The notes: generated by a model from the sequence alone, not told the origin. Positions 1-8,923 are shown, counted from the first letter of the stretch. The stretch is 64,000 nucleotides of DNA from Chitinophaga skermanii (GCF_003259335.1 NZ_QLLL01000004.1:15689-79688), one strand, 5' to 3'. Numbers and translations are program-made.

Positions 1-131
1 GCTTTCTTAGCAGCAGCTTTTTTAGGAGCAGCTTTCTTTGCAGCAGCCTTTTTAGGAGCAGCTTTTTTTGCAGCAGCTTTTTTAGGAGCAGCTTTCTTAG
101 CAGCCGCTTTACCTTTTCTGATTGTTGCCAT
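1..131 (-). CDS. Histone H1-like Lys/Ala/Pro-rich protein (partial, N-terminal end)
   Basis: The reading frame starts with ATG at 131-129 and leaves the window at its left edge, so only the first 43 residues are seen. After MATIRKGKAA the sequence is a near-perfect repeat of about ten residues (AAAKKAAPKK), encoded by a roughly 30-bp tandem DNA repeat. This composition is that of bacterial histone H1/Hc1-like basic proteins, which bind and compact DNA; the assignment rests on composition only. It lies downstream of rplU and rpmA on the same strand, 74 bp after rpmA, so it may be read from the ribosomal promoter. A similar Lys/Ala/Pro tail ends the unrelated LamG protein encoded at 13862-15652. 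Confidence 0.7.
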   Translation of the reverse strand, partial: MATIRKGKAAAKKAAPKKAAAKKAAPKKAAAKKAAPKKAAAKK

Positions 132-205
132 TGTTTTTTGAATTTTGGGTTAGTAATTAAAATTTGGGCTAGAAAAAAACTTTATGGCAAACATCACAAG
201 GGCTA

Positions 206-478
206 TTAAGCCATTGCGATGGTGTCAAATTCTTTAACTGATACGTAAGTTCTGTTTTCTTTTCCTTTACGGAATTCAACCACACCGTCAGTCAACGCGA
301 AAATGGTAAAATCTTTACCAACTCCTACGTTTGAACCTGCATGATAAACAGTACCTCTTTGGCGAATAATGATATTGCCAGCAACTGCTACTTGGCCACC
401 GAAGATTTTAACACCTAAGCGTTTGCTTTGGGAGTCGCGACCGTTCTTTACACTACCTTCACCTTTTTTATGTGCCAT
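206..478 (-). CDS. rpmA: 50S ribosomal protein L27 (bL27)
   Basis: A 90-residue bL27 of normal length. The N-terminus [16 protein letters not shown] is the family signature; this basic tail reaches toward the peptidyl-transferase centre. The central part ([14 protein letters not shown], then [17 protein letters not shown]) matches the conserved beta-barrel core. No N-terminal propeptide of the Firmicutes type is present. It follows rplU by 61 bp, the usual bL21-bL27 pair, and is probably co-transcribed with it. Confidence 0.98.
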   Translation of the reverse strand: MAHKKGEGSVKNGRDSQSKRLGVKIFGGQVAVAGNIIIRQRGTVYHAGSNVGVGKDFTIFALTDGVVEFRKGKENRTYVSVKEFDTIAMA

Positions 479-539
479 TGTATGATATACTTTAGAATCT
501 AGTTATTAATGTACGTAATAATTTCATAACGAAATCAAT

Positions 540-842
540 TTACGCGATTTCGTTAATTTTAATCTTAGTAAAGTGAGTTCTGTGACCAACTTTCTTTCTG
601 AAGCCTTTTCTTCTCTTCATTTTGAAAGCTATTACTTTATCACCCTGTACGTGACTTAAGATTTCTGCTTTTACCACTGATTTTACATCAGTACCAACAG
701 TCAGCTGGGCATCATTGTTTAACAGTAATACTTCAGGAAACTCTACTTTGTCACCTACATTACCGGGTAACTGGTGTACAAAAATTTCCTGGTCTTTTTG
801 TACTTTAAATTGCTGACCTGCGATTTTTACAACTGCGAACAT
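540..842 (-). CDS. rplU: 50S ribosomal protein L21 (bL21)
   Basis: A 100-residue bL21, which binds 23S rRNA in the large subunit. The N-terminus (FAVVKIAGQQFKVQKD) and the C-terminal basic stretch (KMKRRKGFRKKVGHRTHFTKIKI) are the family hallmarks. It is the first gene of a minus-strand set rplU-rpmA-histone-like. A clear Bacteroidota-type promoter lies 24 bp upstream of the ATG (866-896). Confidence 0.98.
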   Translation of the reverse strand: MFAVVKIAGQQFKVQKDQEIFVHQLPGNVGDKVEFPEVLLLNNDAQLTVGTDVKSVVKAEILSHVQGDKVIAFKMKRRKGFRKKVGHRTHFTKIKINEIA

Positions 843-1171
843 AGTAATCCAAAAATAATTTCCTGCAAAGGTATGCTTTGTTTCTAAACAAACAAAGAAT
901 TTGCAGATTTTTTAAAAGGATAATGTTACCCATAGACTAAACTCCCATGAATAACACCTTAACACGTACAAAGATACGCAGTTTTTACAATTTTAGATTT
1001 TTTTAACAATTGTTCTTATTCGTATGTATAACCTCCACCATACAATCTTTAACCGAACCCAATACTAGGGCCGATATAGCCAACCTGTTAAAATCTATCC
1101 ACACCGCATGCAATCGTGCTTAATTTTTATACTTTTGTTATTTACGTTCATTATTTATTAAAAATTTGGGC
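843..1171. other. Divergent intergenic region rplU / GH3-like gene
   Basis: About 330 AT-rich bases between divergent genes. It holds the rplU promoter. Toward the right gene, TACTTTTG at 1130-1137 fits the -7 consensus, but no convincing -33 box lies at the right distance. I see no RNA gene or long repeat here. Confidence 0.5.
866..896 (-). promoter_or_regulatory. Bacteroidota-type promoter of rplU-rpmA
   Basis: On the minus strand TACCTTTG (873 to 866) fits the -7 consensus TAnnTTTG, and TTTG (896 to 893) fits the -33 box, with 19 bp between. Transcription would start near 861, leaving a leader of about 20 nt before the rplU ATG. Confidence 0.65.
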
Positions 1172-2671
1172 ATGAAGTTTAAAGCACTGCTGGCCAAACC
1201 ATTTGCTTCCCTTGTTGCCAATAGGATCAAGAAAGAAATGCACAGGGCGGTAGAAGATCAAGACGCTATTTGGCAGGACCTCGTTAAAGTAGGTAAGAAA
1301 ACAGAGTTTGGACAAGATCATAAGTTTGGCGCCATCCAGTCGTACAATGATTTTAAACAAGCCGTTCCAGTTCGCGATTACGAGCAACTGAAACCATATA
1401 TTAATAAAGTAAAGGAAGGTAAACACAACGTGCTGTGGAAAGGCCAACCTATTTACTTCGCAAAAACATCAGGTACCACCAGCGGTATTAAATATATTCC
1501 TATCAGCAAAGAGTCTATTTCGAATCATATCGACACGGCCCGCAATGCCCTGCTCTGCTATATGAACGAAACAGGAAACACCTCCTTTGCCGACGGGAAA
1601 CTGATTTTCCTCTCCGGCTCCCCCGAATTGGAAAGAATCGGTAATATCCCAACAGGCCGGTTAAGCGGTATCGTGAACCACCACGTGCCGAAGTACCTCC
1701 GTTCCAACCAATTACCTTCTTACACTACCAATTGTATAGAAGACTGGGAAACCAAACTCGGCAAAATCGTCGACGAAACAATTAACCAAGATATGACGCT
1801 CATCAGCGGCATACCACCTTGGATGCAAATGTATTTCGATGAACTCATCGAAAGAAGCGGCAAAAAAGTAGGCGAATTATTCAAAAACCTGAGCGTGCTC
1901 GCGCACGGAGGGGTGAATTTTGAACCCTATAAAGCCAAGTTATTCGACGCCGTTGGCCGACCCATCCATACCGTGGAAACATTCCCGGCTTCCGAAGGTT
2001 TTATGGCTTTCCAAGACTCGCAAGAACACGAAGGGCTCCTGTTAAATACAAATAGCGGGATCTTCTTCGAATTCATTCCTGCCGAAGAAATCTTTAACGA
2101 AAACCCAACACGCCTCTCGCTTCGTGATGTGAAAGTTGGCGTAAATTACGCCCTCGTAGTTAATACCAACGCGGGTTTATGGGCCTATAATATCGGCGAT
2201 ACCGTGAAGTTCGTATCTACCGATCCTTATAGAATCGTGGTAACAGGTCGTACTAAACACTTCATTTCTGCGTTTGGAGAACACGTGATCGGGGAAGAGG
2301 TGGAACATAGTTTGATGACGGCCGCTGCCGAAGAGAATGTGCATATCACGGAATTCACAGTAGCCCCACGCGTACAAGTAGATGGCGAATTACCTTACCA
2401 CGAATGGTTCGTAGAATTCGAGGAAATGCCGGCAGATATGCATGCTTTTGCCTTGAAAGTGGATCAAAACCTGCGTAAAAAGAATATTTATTATAACGAT
2501 TTACTAACGGGAAGCATTTTGCAACCGCTGAAAATCAGGCCGTTAAAGAAGAATGGCTTTATCGATTATATGCGCTCTATCGGCAAGCTAGGTGGCCAAA
2601 ATAAGGTACCACGCTTGAGTAACGACCGCAAAATAGCCGACGAATTATCAAAATTCGTGGCCGGTAACTAG
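1172..2671 (+). CDS. GH3 auxin-responsive promoter family protein (acyl-adenylate-forming enzyme)
   Basis: A 499-residue protein with the full-length fold of the GH3 branch of the ANL adenylating superfamily. In plants GH3 enzymes conjugate amino acids to jasmonate or auxin; the bacterial substrate is unknown. Visible hallmarks are the P-loop-like YFAKTSGTTSGIKYIPIS (about residues 96-113), AHGGVNFEPY, the ETFPASEGFMAFQD segment and the C-terminal TGRTKHFISAFGEHVIGEEVE hinge. The translation can be opened by TTG at 1166, but ATG at 1172 (MKFKALLAKPFA) is the better start. It stands alone, divergent from rplU and about 110 bp ahead of dxr. Cytosolic; no signal peptide. Confidence 0.9.
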   Translation: MKFKALLAKPFASLVANRIKKEMHRAVEDQDAIWQDLVKVGKKTEFGQDHKFGAIQSYNDFKQAVPVRDYEQLKPYINKVKEGKHNVLWKGQPIYFAKTSGTTSGIKYIPISKESISNHIDTARNALLCYMNETGNTSFADGKLIFLSGSPELERIGNIPTGRLSGIVNHHVPKYLRSNQLPSYTTNCIEDWETKLGKIVDETINQDMTLISGIPPWMQMYFDELIERSGKKVGELFKNLSVLAHGGVNFEPYKAKLFDAVGRPIHTVETFPASEGFMAFQDSQEHEGLLLNTNSGIFFEFIPAEEIFNENPTRLSLRDVKVGVNYALVVNTNAGLWAYNIGDTVKFVSTDPYRIVVTGRTKHFISAFGEHVIGEEVEHSLMTAAAEENVHITEFTVAPRVQVDGELPYHEWFVEFEEMPADMHAFALKVDQNLRKKNIYYNDLLTGSILQPLKIRPLKKNGFIDYMRSIGKLGGQNKVPRLSNDRKIADELSKFVAGN

Positions 2672-2783
2672 GATTTTGGTCATTATTATATAATACCTAA
2701 ATTCGGTTCCCGTATTAACACATTGATTTTTAAAATTATTTTCAGAACAGGTGCCACGGTACCTGTTCATTTGTATACACGTC

Positions 2784-3947
2784 ATGAGTAAAAAACGAAT
2801 TGGAATTTTCGGTTCTACCGGTTCTATCGGGAAGCAGGCGTTGGATGTGATTGCAGCACACCCGCAATTATTTGAGGTGGAAGTCTTGACAGCCAATTCA
2901 AATGCCGACTTGTTGATTACACAAGCATTGCAATTCAAACCCAACGCGGTAGTTATTGCAGATGAAAGCAAGTACAACGAGGTGAAAAATGTGCTATTCG
3001 ACAAAGGCATTAAAGTATTTGCCGGGTCGCAAGCTATGATTGAAGTAGCTACTTGGAGCACGATCGACCTTATGTTGGCAGCCATCGTAGGCTTTGCCGG
3101 TTTGGCACCAACATTAGCGGCCATCGATCAAGGTACCCCTGTTGCATTAGCCAACAAAGAAACCTTGGTAGTAGCCGGCGATATTGTGATGGCAGCAGCT
3201 GCGAGAAAGAATGTACCCGTAATTCCTGTGGATTCCGAGCATTCGGCTATATTCCAATGCTTACAAGGCGAGCCGATGAACAAGATCGAAAAAGTGATCC
3301 TAACAGCATCGGGTGGGCCATTCTTAGGTAAGAAAACCAACTACTTAATCAACGTTAAGAAAGACCACGCCTTGCAACATCCTAATTGGAGCATGGGCGC
3401 CAAAATAAGTATCGACTCTGCCACTTTGATGAACAAAGGTTTAGAGATGATCGAAGCAAAATGGTTATTCGGGTTAGAAGCCGAGCAAATAGAGGTAATC
3501 GTACATCCGCAATCCATCATTCACTCGATGGTGCAGTTTACAGATGGTTCCTTGAAAGCGCAAATGGGCTTGCCCGATATGAAATTGCCTATCCAATATG
3601 CCTTAGCGTACCCGAACCGTTTGGATAACGAGTTCCCACGCTTCAACTTCAAAAACTACCCTTCCTTAACCTTCGAGCAACCCGACGTGAAAACGTTCCG
3701 GAACTTGGCCATCTCTATGGATGTGTTGAAGAAAGGGGGGAATGCACCTTGTATTATGAATGCTGCGAATGAAGAAGTGGTACACGCGTTTTTGAAGAAT
3801 AGGATTGGCTTCTTACAAATGACAGAAGTAATTGAAGAAACATTAGATAAGATACTTTTCATCGAAAAGCCAACGCTACACGATTATTATCAAACTGATG
3901 CTGCAGCGCGTGAACATGCCGCATCTTTGATCAACGCTTTGACATAA
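2784..3947 (+). CDS. dxr: 1-deoxy-D-xylulose 5-phosphate reductoisomerase
   Basis: Second enzyme of the non-mevalonate (MEP) isoprenoid pathway: NADPH-dependent conversion of DXP to 2-C-methylerythritol 4-phosphate, requiring Mg2+ or Mn2+. The 387-residue length is normal. The NADPH-binding GSTGSIGKQALDV is at residues 9-21, LANKETLVVAG and the metal-site segment VDSEHSAIFQCLQG are in the middle, and the SATLMNKGLEMIEAKWLF block is intact. An upstream in-frame extension exists, but ATG at 2784 (MSKKRIGIFG) is the family start. rseP follows 42 bp later on the same strand, a frequent neighbour, so the two are likely co-transcribed. Confidence 0.97.
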   Translation: MSKKRIGIFGSTGSIGKQALDVIAAHPQLFEVEVLTANSNADLLITQALQFKPNAVVIADESKYNEVKNVLFDKGIKVFAGSQAMIEVATWSTIDLMLAAIVGFAGLAPTLAAIDQGTPVALANKETLVVAGDIVMAAAARKNVPVIPVDSEHSAIFQCLQGEPMNKIEKVILTASGGPFLGKKTNYLINVKKDHALQHPNWSMGAKISIDSATLMNKGLEMIEAKWLFGLEAEQIEVIVHPQSIIHSMVQFTDGSLKAQMGLPDMKLPIQYALAYPNRLDNEFPRFNFKNYPSLTFEQPDVKTFRNLAISMDVLKKGGNAPCIMNAANEEVVHAFLKNRIGFLQMTEVIEETLDKILFIEKPTLHDYYQTDAAAREHAASLINALT

Positions 3948-3989
3948 AGCCCCTTACCATTTAAATTTTAGAAAAAGAACCATCAGTAC

Positions 3990-5342
3990 ATGACAATCCA
4001 AGTTATATTAATTAAAGCAGCTCAATTAATCTTATCGCTATCGATATTGGTTGTGTTGCATGAATTAGGGCACTTTATCCCTGCCAGGTTATTCAAAATC
4101 AAAGTAGAGAAATTCTACTTGTTCTTTGACCCAGGCTTTTCCCTCTTTAAGTTTAAAAAAGGCGAAACGGAATATGGTATTGGTTGGCTTCCTTTAGGTG
4201 GTTACGTGAAAATCGCCGGGATGATCGACGAGAGTATGGACAAAGAGCAGATGATGCAACCGCCGCAACCTTGGGAATTTAGAGCGAAACCGGCATGGCA
4301 AAGGTTAATTGTAATGATTGGTGGTGTTACGGTGAACTTAATTCTTGGATTCCTCATTTACGCGATGATCTTATGGCATTACGGCGAATCTTATTTGCCT
4401 ACTAAGAATGCTGTATATGGTATCGTAACCGATTCTTTAGGTAGAACAGCAGGTTTACAAAACGGCGATAAAATCATTTCTGTAGATAATTCACCAGTAG
4501 AAGCTTTCCACAAAATTCCTGCACAAGTTATTTTGAATGAAGCTAAAAGCATCCAAGTAGATAGGGCAGGACAGCAATTGAACTTGGTATTACCGGCCGG
4601 TTTTAGAGGCGCATTAGCCAGCTCGAAACAAGGCGGCGGTACCTTCCAATTGAGAATGCCTTTTATTATTGGTGAGTTTACTGAAAATAGCGCAGGTAAG
4701 AAAGCCGGTTTGAAAGTAGATGATAGAATCATCGCGATCAACGGTCAACCTGCACAGTACAACGACGAGGTAATTACGGCCATGCAAGGCCTTAAAAACC
4801 AAGCCGCTACCATAACAGTAGTACGGAACGAGCGCGATACAATGCAAATCAAAGCAAACGTACCGGCCGACGGTATTTTGGGCATGCGCATTGGGGAAGA
4901 ACAAATGCAACGAGTATTCCACCAAGTAACCGTGAAATACTCTTTCATAGAAGCCATTCCAGCCGGCTTTAGCAAAGCAATTTCAACGTTGGTAACCTAT
5001 GTACAACAAATTGGTTTGTTATTCAAGAAAAGCAGCGAATTGAAAGCATCTGAATCCTTAGGTGGTTTCGGTAGTATCGCGAAATTATTCCCCGATGCAT
5101 GGGATTGGCATAGCTTCTGGAACTTAACGGCCTTGTTATCCATTATCCTAGCATTCATGAACATATTACCGATCCCGGCATTAGATGGTGGTCACGTATT
5201 GTTCTTGTTATATGAAATGGTAACAGGACGTAAACCGAGCATTAAGTTCATGGAATACGCGCAAATTGTGGGTATGGTGTTATTATTCGGCCTCTTGTTA
5301 TTTGCGAATGGCTTGGATGTATGGCGCGCCATATTTAAGTAA
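3990..5342 (+). CDS. rseP: RIP metalloprotease RseP (site-2 protease)
   Basis: A 450-residue inner-membrane zinc protease of family M50 that performs regulated intramembrane cleavage, classically of anti-sigma factors. The zinc motif HELGH is at residues 24-28 within the first membrane segment. Further membrane segments follow near residues 105-125, and two PDZ-like regions (about 130-200 and 220-300) precede the last segments. The third zinc ligand lies in the LPIPALDGGH motif near residue 395. The lone FecR-like anti-sigma factor at 33518-34300 is a conceivable type of substrate, but nothing links them directly. A strong terminator follows at 5368. Confidence 0.95.
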   Translation: MTIQVILIKAAQLILSLSILVVLHELGHFIPARLFKIKVEKFYLFFDPGFSLFKFKKGETEYGIGWLPLGGYVKIAGMIDESMDKEQMMQPPQPWEFRAKPAWQRLIVMIGGVTVNLILGFLIYAMILWHYGESYLPTKNAVYGIVTDSLGRTAGLQNGDKIISVDNSPVEAFHKIPAQVILNEAKSIQVDRAGQQLNLVLPAGFRGALASSKQGGGTFQLRMPFIIGEFTENSAGKKAGLKVDDRIIAINGQPAQYNDEVITAMQGLKNQAATITVVRNERDTMQIKANVPADGILGMRIGEEQMQRVFHQVTVKYSFIEAIPAGFSKAISTLVTYVQQIGLLFKKSSELKASESLGGFGSIAKLFPDAWDWHSFWNLTALLSIILAFMNILPIPALDGGHVLFLLYEMVTGRKPSIKFMEYAQIVGMVLLFGLLLFANGLDVWRAIFK

Positions 5343-5367
5343 TTGAAATAGAATTTTGTTAAAATAG

Positions 5368-5418
5368 AAAACAGCTTGCAGGAATGATGAAAAATCATTA
5401 TCTTTGCAAGCTGTTTTT
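5368..5418 (+). terminator. Terminator after rseP, overlapping the tmRNA promoter
   Basis: A 13-bp stem (AAAACAGCTTGCA at 5368-5380 with its complement at 5405-5417) is followed by a T run. The loop holds a nested 6-bp hairpin (5383-5388 with 5394-5399). The right arm also contains the -7 box of the tmRNA promoter. Confidence 0.75.
5375..5407 (+). promoter_or_regulatory. Promoter of ssrA (tmRNA)
   Basis: CTTG at 5375-5378 and TATCTTTG at 5400-5407, spaced by 21 bp, fit the Bacteroidota -33 / -7 consensus. Transcription would begin near 5413, about 24 nt ahead of the mature tmRNA 5' end. Both boxes lie inside the terminator stem-loop. Confidence 0.6.
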
Positions 5419-5436
5419 AATTAAACATAGAAACCT

Positions 5437-5813
5437 GGGGTCGCCTGGTTTTGACAGCATAGGGTCTTTGATAGTGTAAGCATGTCGTGCGTTGTGTAAT
5501 TAGCACGTTAATCTGAATGCTCAAACTTCAAATGGCGAAAATAACTACGCCATGGCTGCCTAATCAGAGATTAGACATCCATTATAGCCGCCGATAACTA
5601 CCGCCTGTTGTAGTGTCCGCCGCCGAATCATCAAAAAAAACGGGATAGGTATTTATGGTTTCTGTGAGTAAATACCGAAGCTCAAACGGATAAGGACGAG
5701 GTTGGTTTGTTGTGCCCCTGCTGAGTCTCGAAAAATCAATGCGCAAATAAGCATGTAGAAAGCTATTGGAGAATATGTTTGGACGCGGGTTCGATTCCCG
5801 CCGACTCCACTAA
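5437..5813 (+). ncRNA. ssrA: Transfer-messenger RNA (tmRNA)
   Basis: One-piece tmRNA, which rescues stalled ribosomes and tags the unfinished protein for proteolysis. The 5' end GGGGTCGCCTGGTTTTGACA pairs with the 3' CGACTCC to make the tRNA-like acceptor stem, and the T arm appears as GCGGGTTCGATTCCCGC near 5785-5801. The tag frame begins at GGC 5534 and reads GENNYAMAA, ending at TAA 5561-5563; this differs by one residue from the common Bacteroidota tag GENNYALAA. The 3' end is followed by TAA, so the CCA tail is added after transcription. A strong terminator follows directly. Confidence 0.97.
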
Positions 5814-5846
5814 AAGGCAGGTAATCATCGATTATCTGCCTTTTTT
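5814..5846 (+). terminator. Rho-independent terminator of tmRNA
   Basis: The inverted repeat AAAGGCAGGTAAT / ATTATCTGCCTTTT around a short loop (5821-5835) ends in six Ts. It starts immediately after the tmRNA 3' end. Confidence 0.9.
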
Positions 5847-6331
5847 GTTAGTACTTTTGGGCTTTAACTGTATGCTTTCCTATCCACTCCCAATACTCAC
5901 TGTAAGCTGGTTTAATCATCCATGTAGAATACCGTATCACCTTCTATCTATTCCCTACTCATTCCCTGTTAATATACTATTACTTGACTATTCACACTAG
6001 GTAGCTAGCAGCTGTTTACTAAGTAGCTTCCAAGTAACTTCTAAGTAATTTCCATGTAGTTTCCATGTGATTCCATGTAACTACCAAGTAAATTCCACGT
6101 GTTACCCCTATATACCTTGTATTTCCTTCTGCTCCCTCCCATATTGGTAGCTATGGAATGATGTTGTATTAACCTTCATATATCCCTATCAATGACTTAT
6201 TTCCCCCAATAAAGCCATCATCCCCATTCAACAAATTATGCTACAGGTTGTTTGTAACTGAAACCTGTCACGCACAACCGTATGACTACCACCATGAAGC
6301 GCTATTATTTCAACCACAAAACCGCTATATT
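5847..6331. other. Long non-coding stretch after tmRNA
   Basis: About 485 bases without a convincing gene. Its middle (6016-6104) is the degenerate repeat array listed separately; the rest is pyrimidine-rich on the plus strand. An open frame at 5779-6000 overlaps the tmRNA 3' end and has no recognisable content. Confidence 0.5.
6016..6104. repeat. Array of degenerate TTCCAWGTAA-type units
   Basis: Eight consecutive units of 10-12 bp fit the loose consensus TTCCAAGTAA / TTCCATGTAA (for example TTCCAAGTAAC, TTCTAAGTAAT, TTCCATGTAGT, TTCCATGTAAC, TTCCACGTGTT). A similar array occurs at 36281-36357. Each array ends about 230-260 bp before the gene downstream. Confidence 0.7.
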
Positions 6332-6700
6332 TTGAGAAAAAATCAACTTTGGACAATCCTGACGGGAATTGTATGCCTAGCCATGTTGGGATTCAATTGT
6401 AAAAAATCGGCCGACGCCGTGGTCGATTGCTTAGGAGAGAGCTTGTTAACTAGCATTAAAGTAAATGTAGATGCTACCAATCCTAAACTGGTGCATGTAG
6501 AGGTCAATTACAGTGGTTCACTTACAGTTGCTTCAGTTACATACAATTATGGAGATGGTACTACAGAAACATTAACCGCAAAAACTAGCTCCCATGTGTA
6601 TACTGCAGCCGGAACTTACACCGTAACAACCAGCATTAAGCTCACAAGGGGCAGTTCAACTTGCACGCCATCACCTAAAAAGACGATTACAGTCAATTAA
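6332..6700 (+). CDS. PKD-domain lipoprotein
   Basis: A 122-residue protein if started at TTG 6332. That start gives MRKNQLW followed by a hydrophobic stretch and a Cys at residue 23 in the context FNCKKS, a typical relaxed Bacteroidota lipoprotein signal. The longer open frame back to 6248 also begins with TTG and would bury this signal. The rest is one immunoglobulin-like PKD domain: VTYNYGDGTTET followed by SHVYTAAGTYTVT. Such domains mediate surface contacts; the partner is unknown. It converges on the esterase gene with a 32-bp gap. The non-ATG start is the main uncertainty. Confidence 0.65.
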   Translation: MRKNQLWTILTGIVCLAMLGFNCKKSADAVVDCLGESLLTSIKVNVDATNPKLVHVEVNYSGSLTVASVTYNYGDGTTETLTAKTSSHVYTAAGTYTVTTSIKLTRGSSTCTPSPKKTITVN

Positions 6701-6732
6701 ATATACGTTAAGAGCGAGCGTAAATGTATTGA

Positions 6733-8229
6733 TCACAACCCAAACCGCGATAAATACACCGCCCGCAATTTCTCTACCTCGCCGGCATATTTCGGGTCCG
6801 ACGTAATGAAATGGCCTGCACCTTCCAATGGTACAAATTCCAAGTTGGCATTACCCGCTTGCTTGGTATGATCAAAGAAATACTTCGCCGCCACAAAAGG
6901 AGCGGTGCTATCAGCGGTTCCATGTATTAGCAAAGTAGGAGGTAGGCCGGCATTTACTAAGTAATTAGGCGATATCTCCTTCACACTGTTCTTATTACGC
7001 AAATCCTTACGCATCCAGGCGGTATTGGGGCCTGTTAAATCGTAGATCCCGGCGTTTACCAATAATACGTTTGGAACGGGGTTATACGTCCAATTATCGG
7101 TTTTCTCGTTCCAAAGGTCAACTAGTGCCGTACATAGCACTAAATGGCCTCCTGCGGAGTTACCAGAGGCTACTACCCGGTTAGCGTCTATGTTATAATC
7201 ATTGGCTTGCTCCCGTATCCAGCGAATAGCTGTTTTAGCATCCATCACGGCTTCGAAGGGGAGGGTGCCATGCCTGCGAAAGGTACGGTACTCCACAGCG
7301 CAAGCTACCCAACCTTTTTGCGCATAGGCCTCGCAAGTCTCAAAGAACCAATCGGGCTTACCCACCGACCAATTCCCTCCATGAAAGAATACAATCACCG
7401 GCCTTCTTTTATTCACAACCGTTTCTCCACTGGGCAAAAAGATATGCATATCCAAGTTGTAAGCACCCACCGTTTTGTACGTTTTTATCAAATGCCCTTT
7501 TCTTCCCGCTGCATCTTCTTCATAAGCGTTCACTACTTTATGTAAGACAGCAGTATCCTTACAAGTCGCTTTAAAATTGTTATAAACAGTTTGAATATTT
7601 TTAATCCCGTTATAGTCGATATGTTGGTACAAAAATTCTGCCTGCCAATAATCTTTACATACTTGGTTTGATACATACTGCGCAATCACGTGCCAAGCAG
7701 CTAACAATTGTTGGTTGTCGAGATTTTTGTAAATAGGCTTCTTTAATTCTTGTTGAATGGCATAAGTGAAGAACGATTTCCCATAATCGGTAAAATAGCT
7801 TTGCTGTAATAATTGCGGCTGGTTGAAATCCTTCAAATGACTCGTTACTACACCTTGGAAGTAAGGAGTATAAACTTGTGTTTTCTCGGTATAAATATCA
7901 TGTTGAACAGGATAATCGAGCAACAGTTTATCAAAATAATACTTAGTCGCTAATTGTTGCTCCGCCATATCGCGCGGGTCGATCTGCGTTTTGTATTTCG
8001 ATGCCAGGGTAGCGAATACTTTTTTCGCAGCATCTATTTTGCTGACAAAAGATTTTTCCGGTAACGTATATATGCTAGCATAATTGGAATCGAGATGTGC
8101 CGCAAAATGGTGAAGGGCCACCTGCCATTCTTCATGAAATACTTGTTGTACGGAATCTTTTTGTTGCGCAGTTGCCGGAAAGTAAAAAGCAAACGACAAG
8201 AAGATGATTAATATTCTCGAAAGCGGCAT
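6733..8229 (-). CDS. Secreted alpha/beta hydrolase (esterase/lipase-like)
   Basis: A 498-residue protein with a Sec signal peptide (MPLSRILIIFLSFAFYFPATAQ, cleavage after Ala-Gln). Residues of about 30-270 form an all-helical-looking region without a recognised domain. The C-terminal half is an alpha/beta hydrolase of the esterase/acyl-peptidase type: oxyanion motif VFFHGGNW, nucleophile elbow GNSAGG, and the late Asp and His in HGTADSTAPF and GAGHF. This architecture suits deacetylation or hydrolysis of a small extracellular ester; the substrate cannot be read from sequence. ATG at 8229 is chosen because it begins the signal peptide. Confidence 0.85.
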   Translation of the reverse strand: MPLSRILIIFLSFAFYFPATAQQKDSVQQVFHEEWQVALHHFAAHLDSNYASIYTLPEKSFVSKIDAAKKVFATLASKYKTQIDPRDMAEQQLATKYYFDKLLLDYPVQHDIYTEKTQVYTPYFQGVVTSHLKDFNQPQLLQQSYFTDYGKSFFTYAIQQELKKPIYKNLDNQQLLAAWHVIAQYVSNQVCKDYWQAEFLYQHIDYNGIKNIQTVYNNFKATCKDTAVLHKVVNAYEEDAAGRKGHLIKTYKTVGAYNLDMHIFLPSGETVVNKRRPVIVFFHGGNWSVGKPDWFFETCEAYAQKGWVACAVEYRTFRRHGTLPFEAVMDAKTAIRWIREQANDYNIDANRVVASGNSAGGHLVLCTALVDLWNEKTDNWTYNPVPNVLLVNAGIYDLTGPNTAWMRKDLRNKNSVKEISPNYLVNAGLPPTLLIHGTADSTAPFVAAKYFFDHTKQAGNANLEFVPLEGAGHFITSDPKYAGEVEKLRAVYLSRFGL

Positions 8230-8362
8230 GATACTAGGTTTTTCATAAGTACAATAAACGGGATCGAATACAGAACACACATCTAGTCAACGGGGCCAAT
8301 CTTTCGCTTTGTGTATCTAACTAAAGATATTGCTTTTTAAGCACAATAGATTGTTAAAATAT

Positions 8363-8923
8363 CTACAGCATACTTTTCTTAAACAACTTCCGTTTATTAA
8401 TATTCTTGCCACTCACCATAAACACACCATCGCCTCTATAATGAACCGTTTCAGGGTACTTGGGCGTCTTCGCAACATGGGCTTCCACTACTTCCAAAAT
8501 AAAGAAATTATACTTGTTCAGTAGTTTCGTATCTACCACCTTGCACTCAAAATTCGCATAACATTCTTTAATCAGTGGAGCTTTTACCTGCAGCGATTTT
8601 CCCGGTGTTAACCCAAATGCTTCGAACTTATCAATGGTAGCACCGCTAGTATTACCAATCCCAATAACGGTATCAATCAAATCGTACGTAGGAATATTTA
8701 TCACGCATGCTTTACTCTTTTTAATCAACTCGAAACTATGATTCGAAGCAGTGATCATACAACCAATTAAGCTAGGTGTAAACTCCATGACGGTATACCA
8801 ACCCATCGTCATAATATTACGCTGGTCTTTATAACAGCTACTCACCAATACAATAGGCCCCGGTTCTAAAAACCTGCGTACATCGGAAACGGGGAAGCTA
8901 GTTTTACGATAAGAAGTAGACAT
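8363..8923 (-). CDS. Flavin reductase family protein
   Basis: A 186-residue FMN-binding split-barrel protein. The segments PIVLVSSCYKDQRNIMTMGWYTVMEFTPSLIGCMI and KACVINIPTYDLID match the flavin reductase-like family, whose members reduce FMN or FAD with NAD(P)H or simply bind FMN. MSTSYRK (ATG at 8923) is preferred over the upstream in-frame ATG because the longer form adds an unconserved N-terminus. It is divergent from the LuxR-type regulator at 9088. Likely cytosolic; the electron acceptor is unknown. Confidence 0.88.
   Translation of the reverse strand: MSTSYRKTSFPVSDVRRFLEPGPIVLVSSCYKDQRNIMTMGWYTVMEFTPSLIGCMITASNHSFELIKKSKACVINIPTYDLIDTVIGIGNTSGATIDKFEAFGLTPGKSLQVKAPLIKECYANFECKVVDTKLLNKYNFFILEVVEAHVAKTPKYPETVHYRGDGVFMVSGKNINKRKLFKKSML

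Noticed and set aside
1..110. Tandem repeat of about 30 bp at the left edge, at first sight CRISPR-like
   Set aside because: The repeat is in frame and encodes AAAKKAAPKK units of a histone-like protein. There are no unique spacers.
5779..6000. 73-residue open frame overlapping the tmRNA 3' end
   Set aside because: It begins inside the tmRNA, crosses its terminator and has no recognisable protein features.
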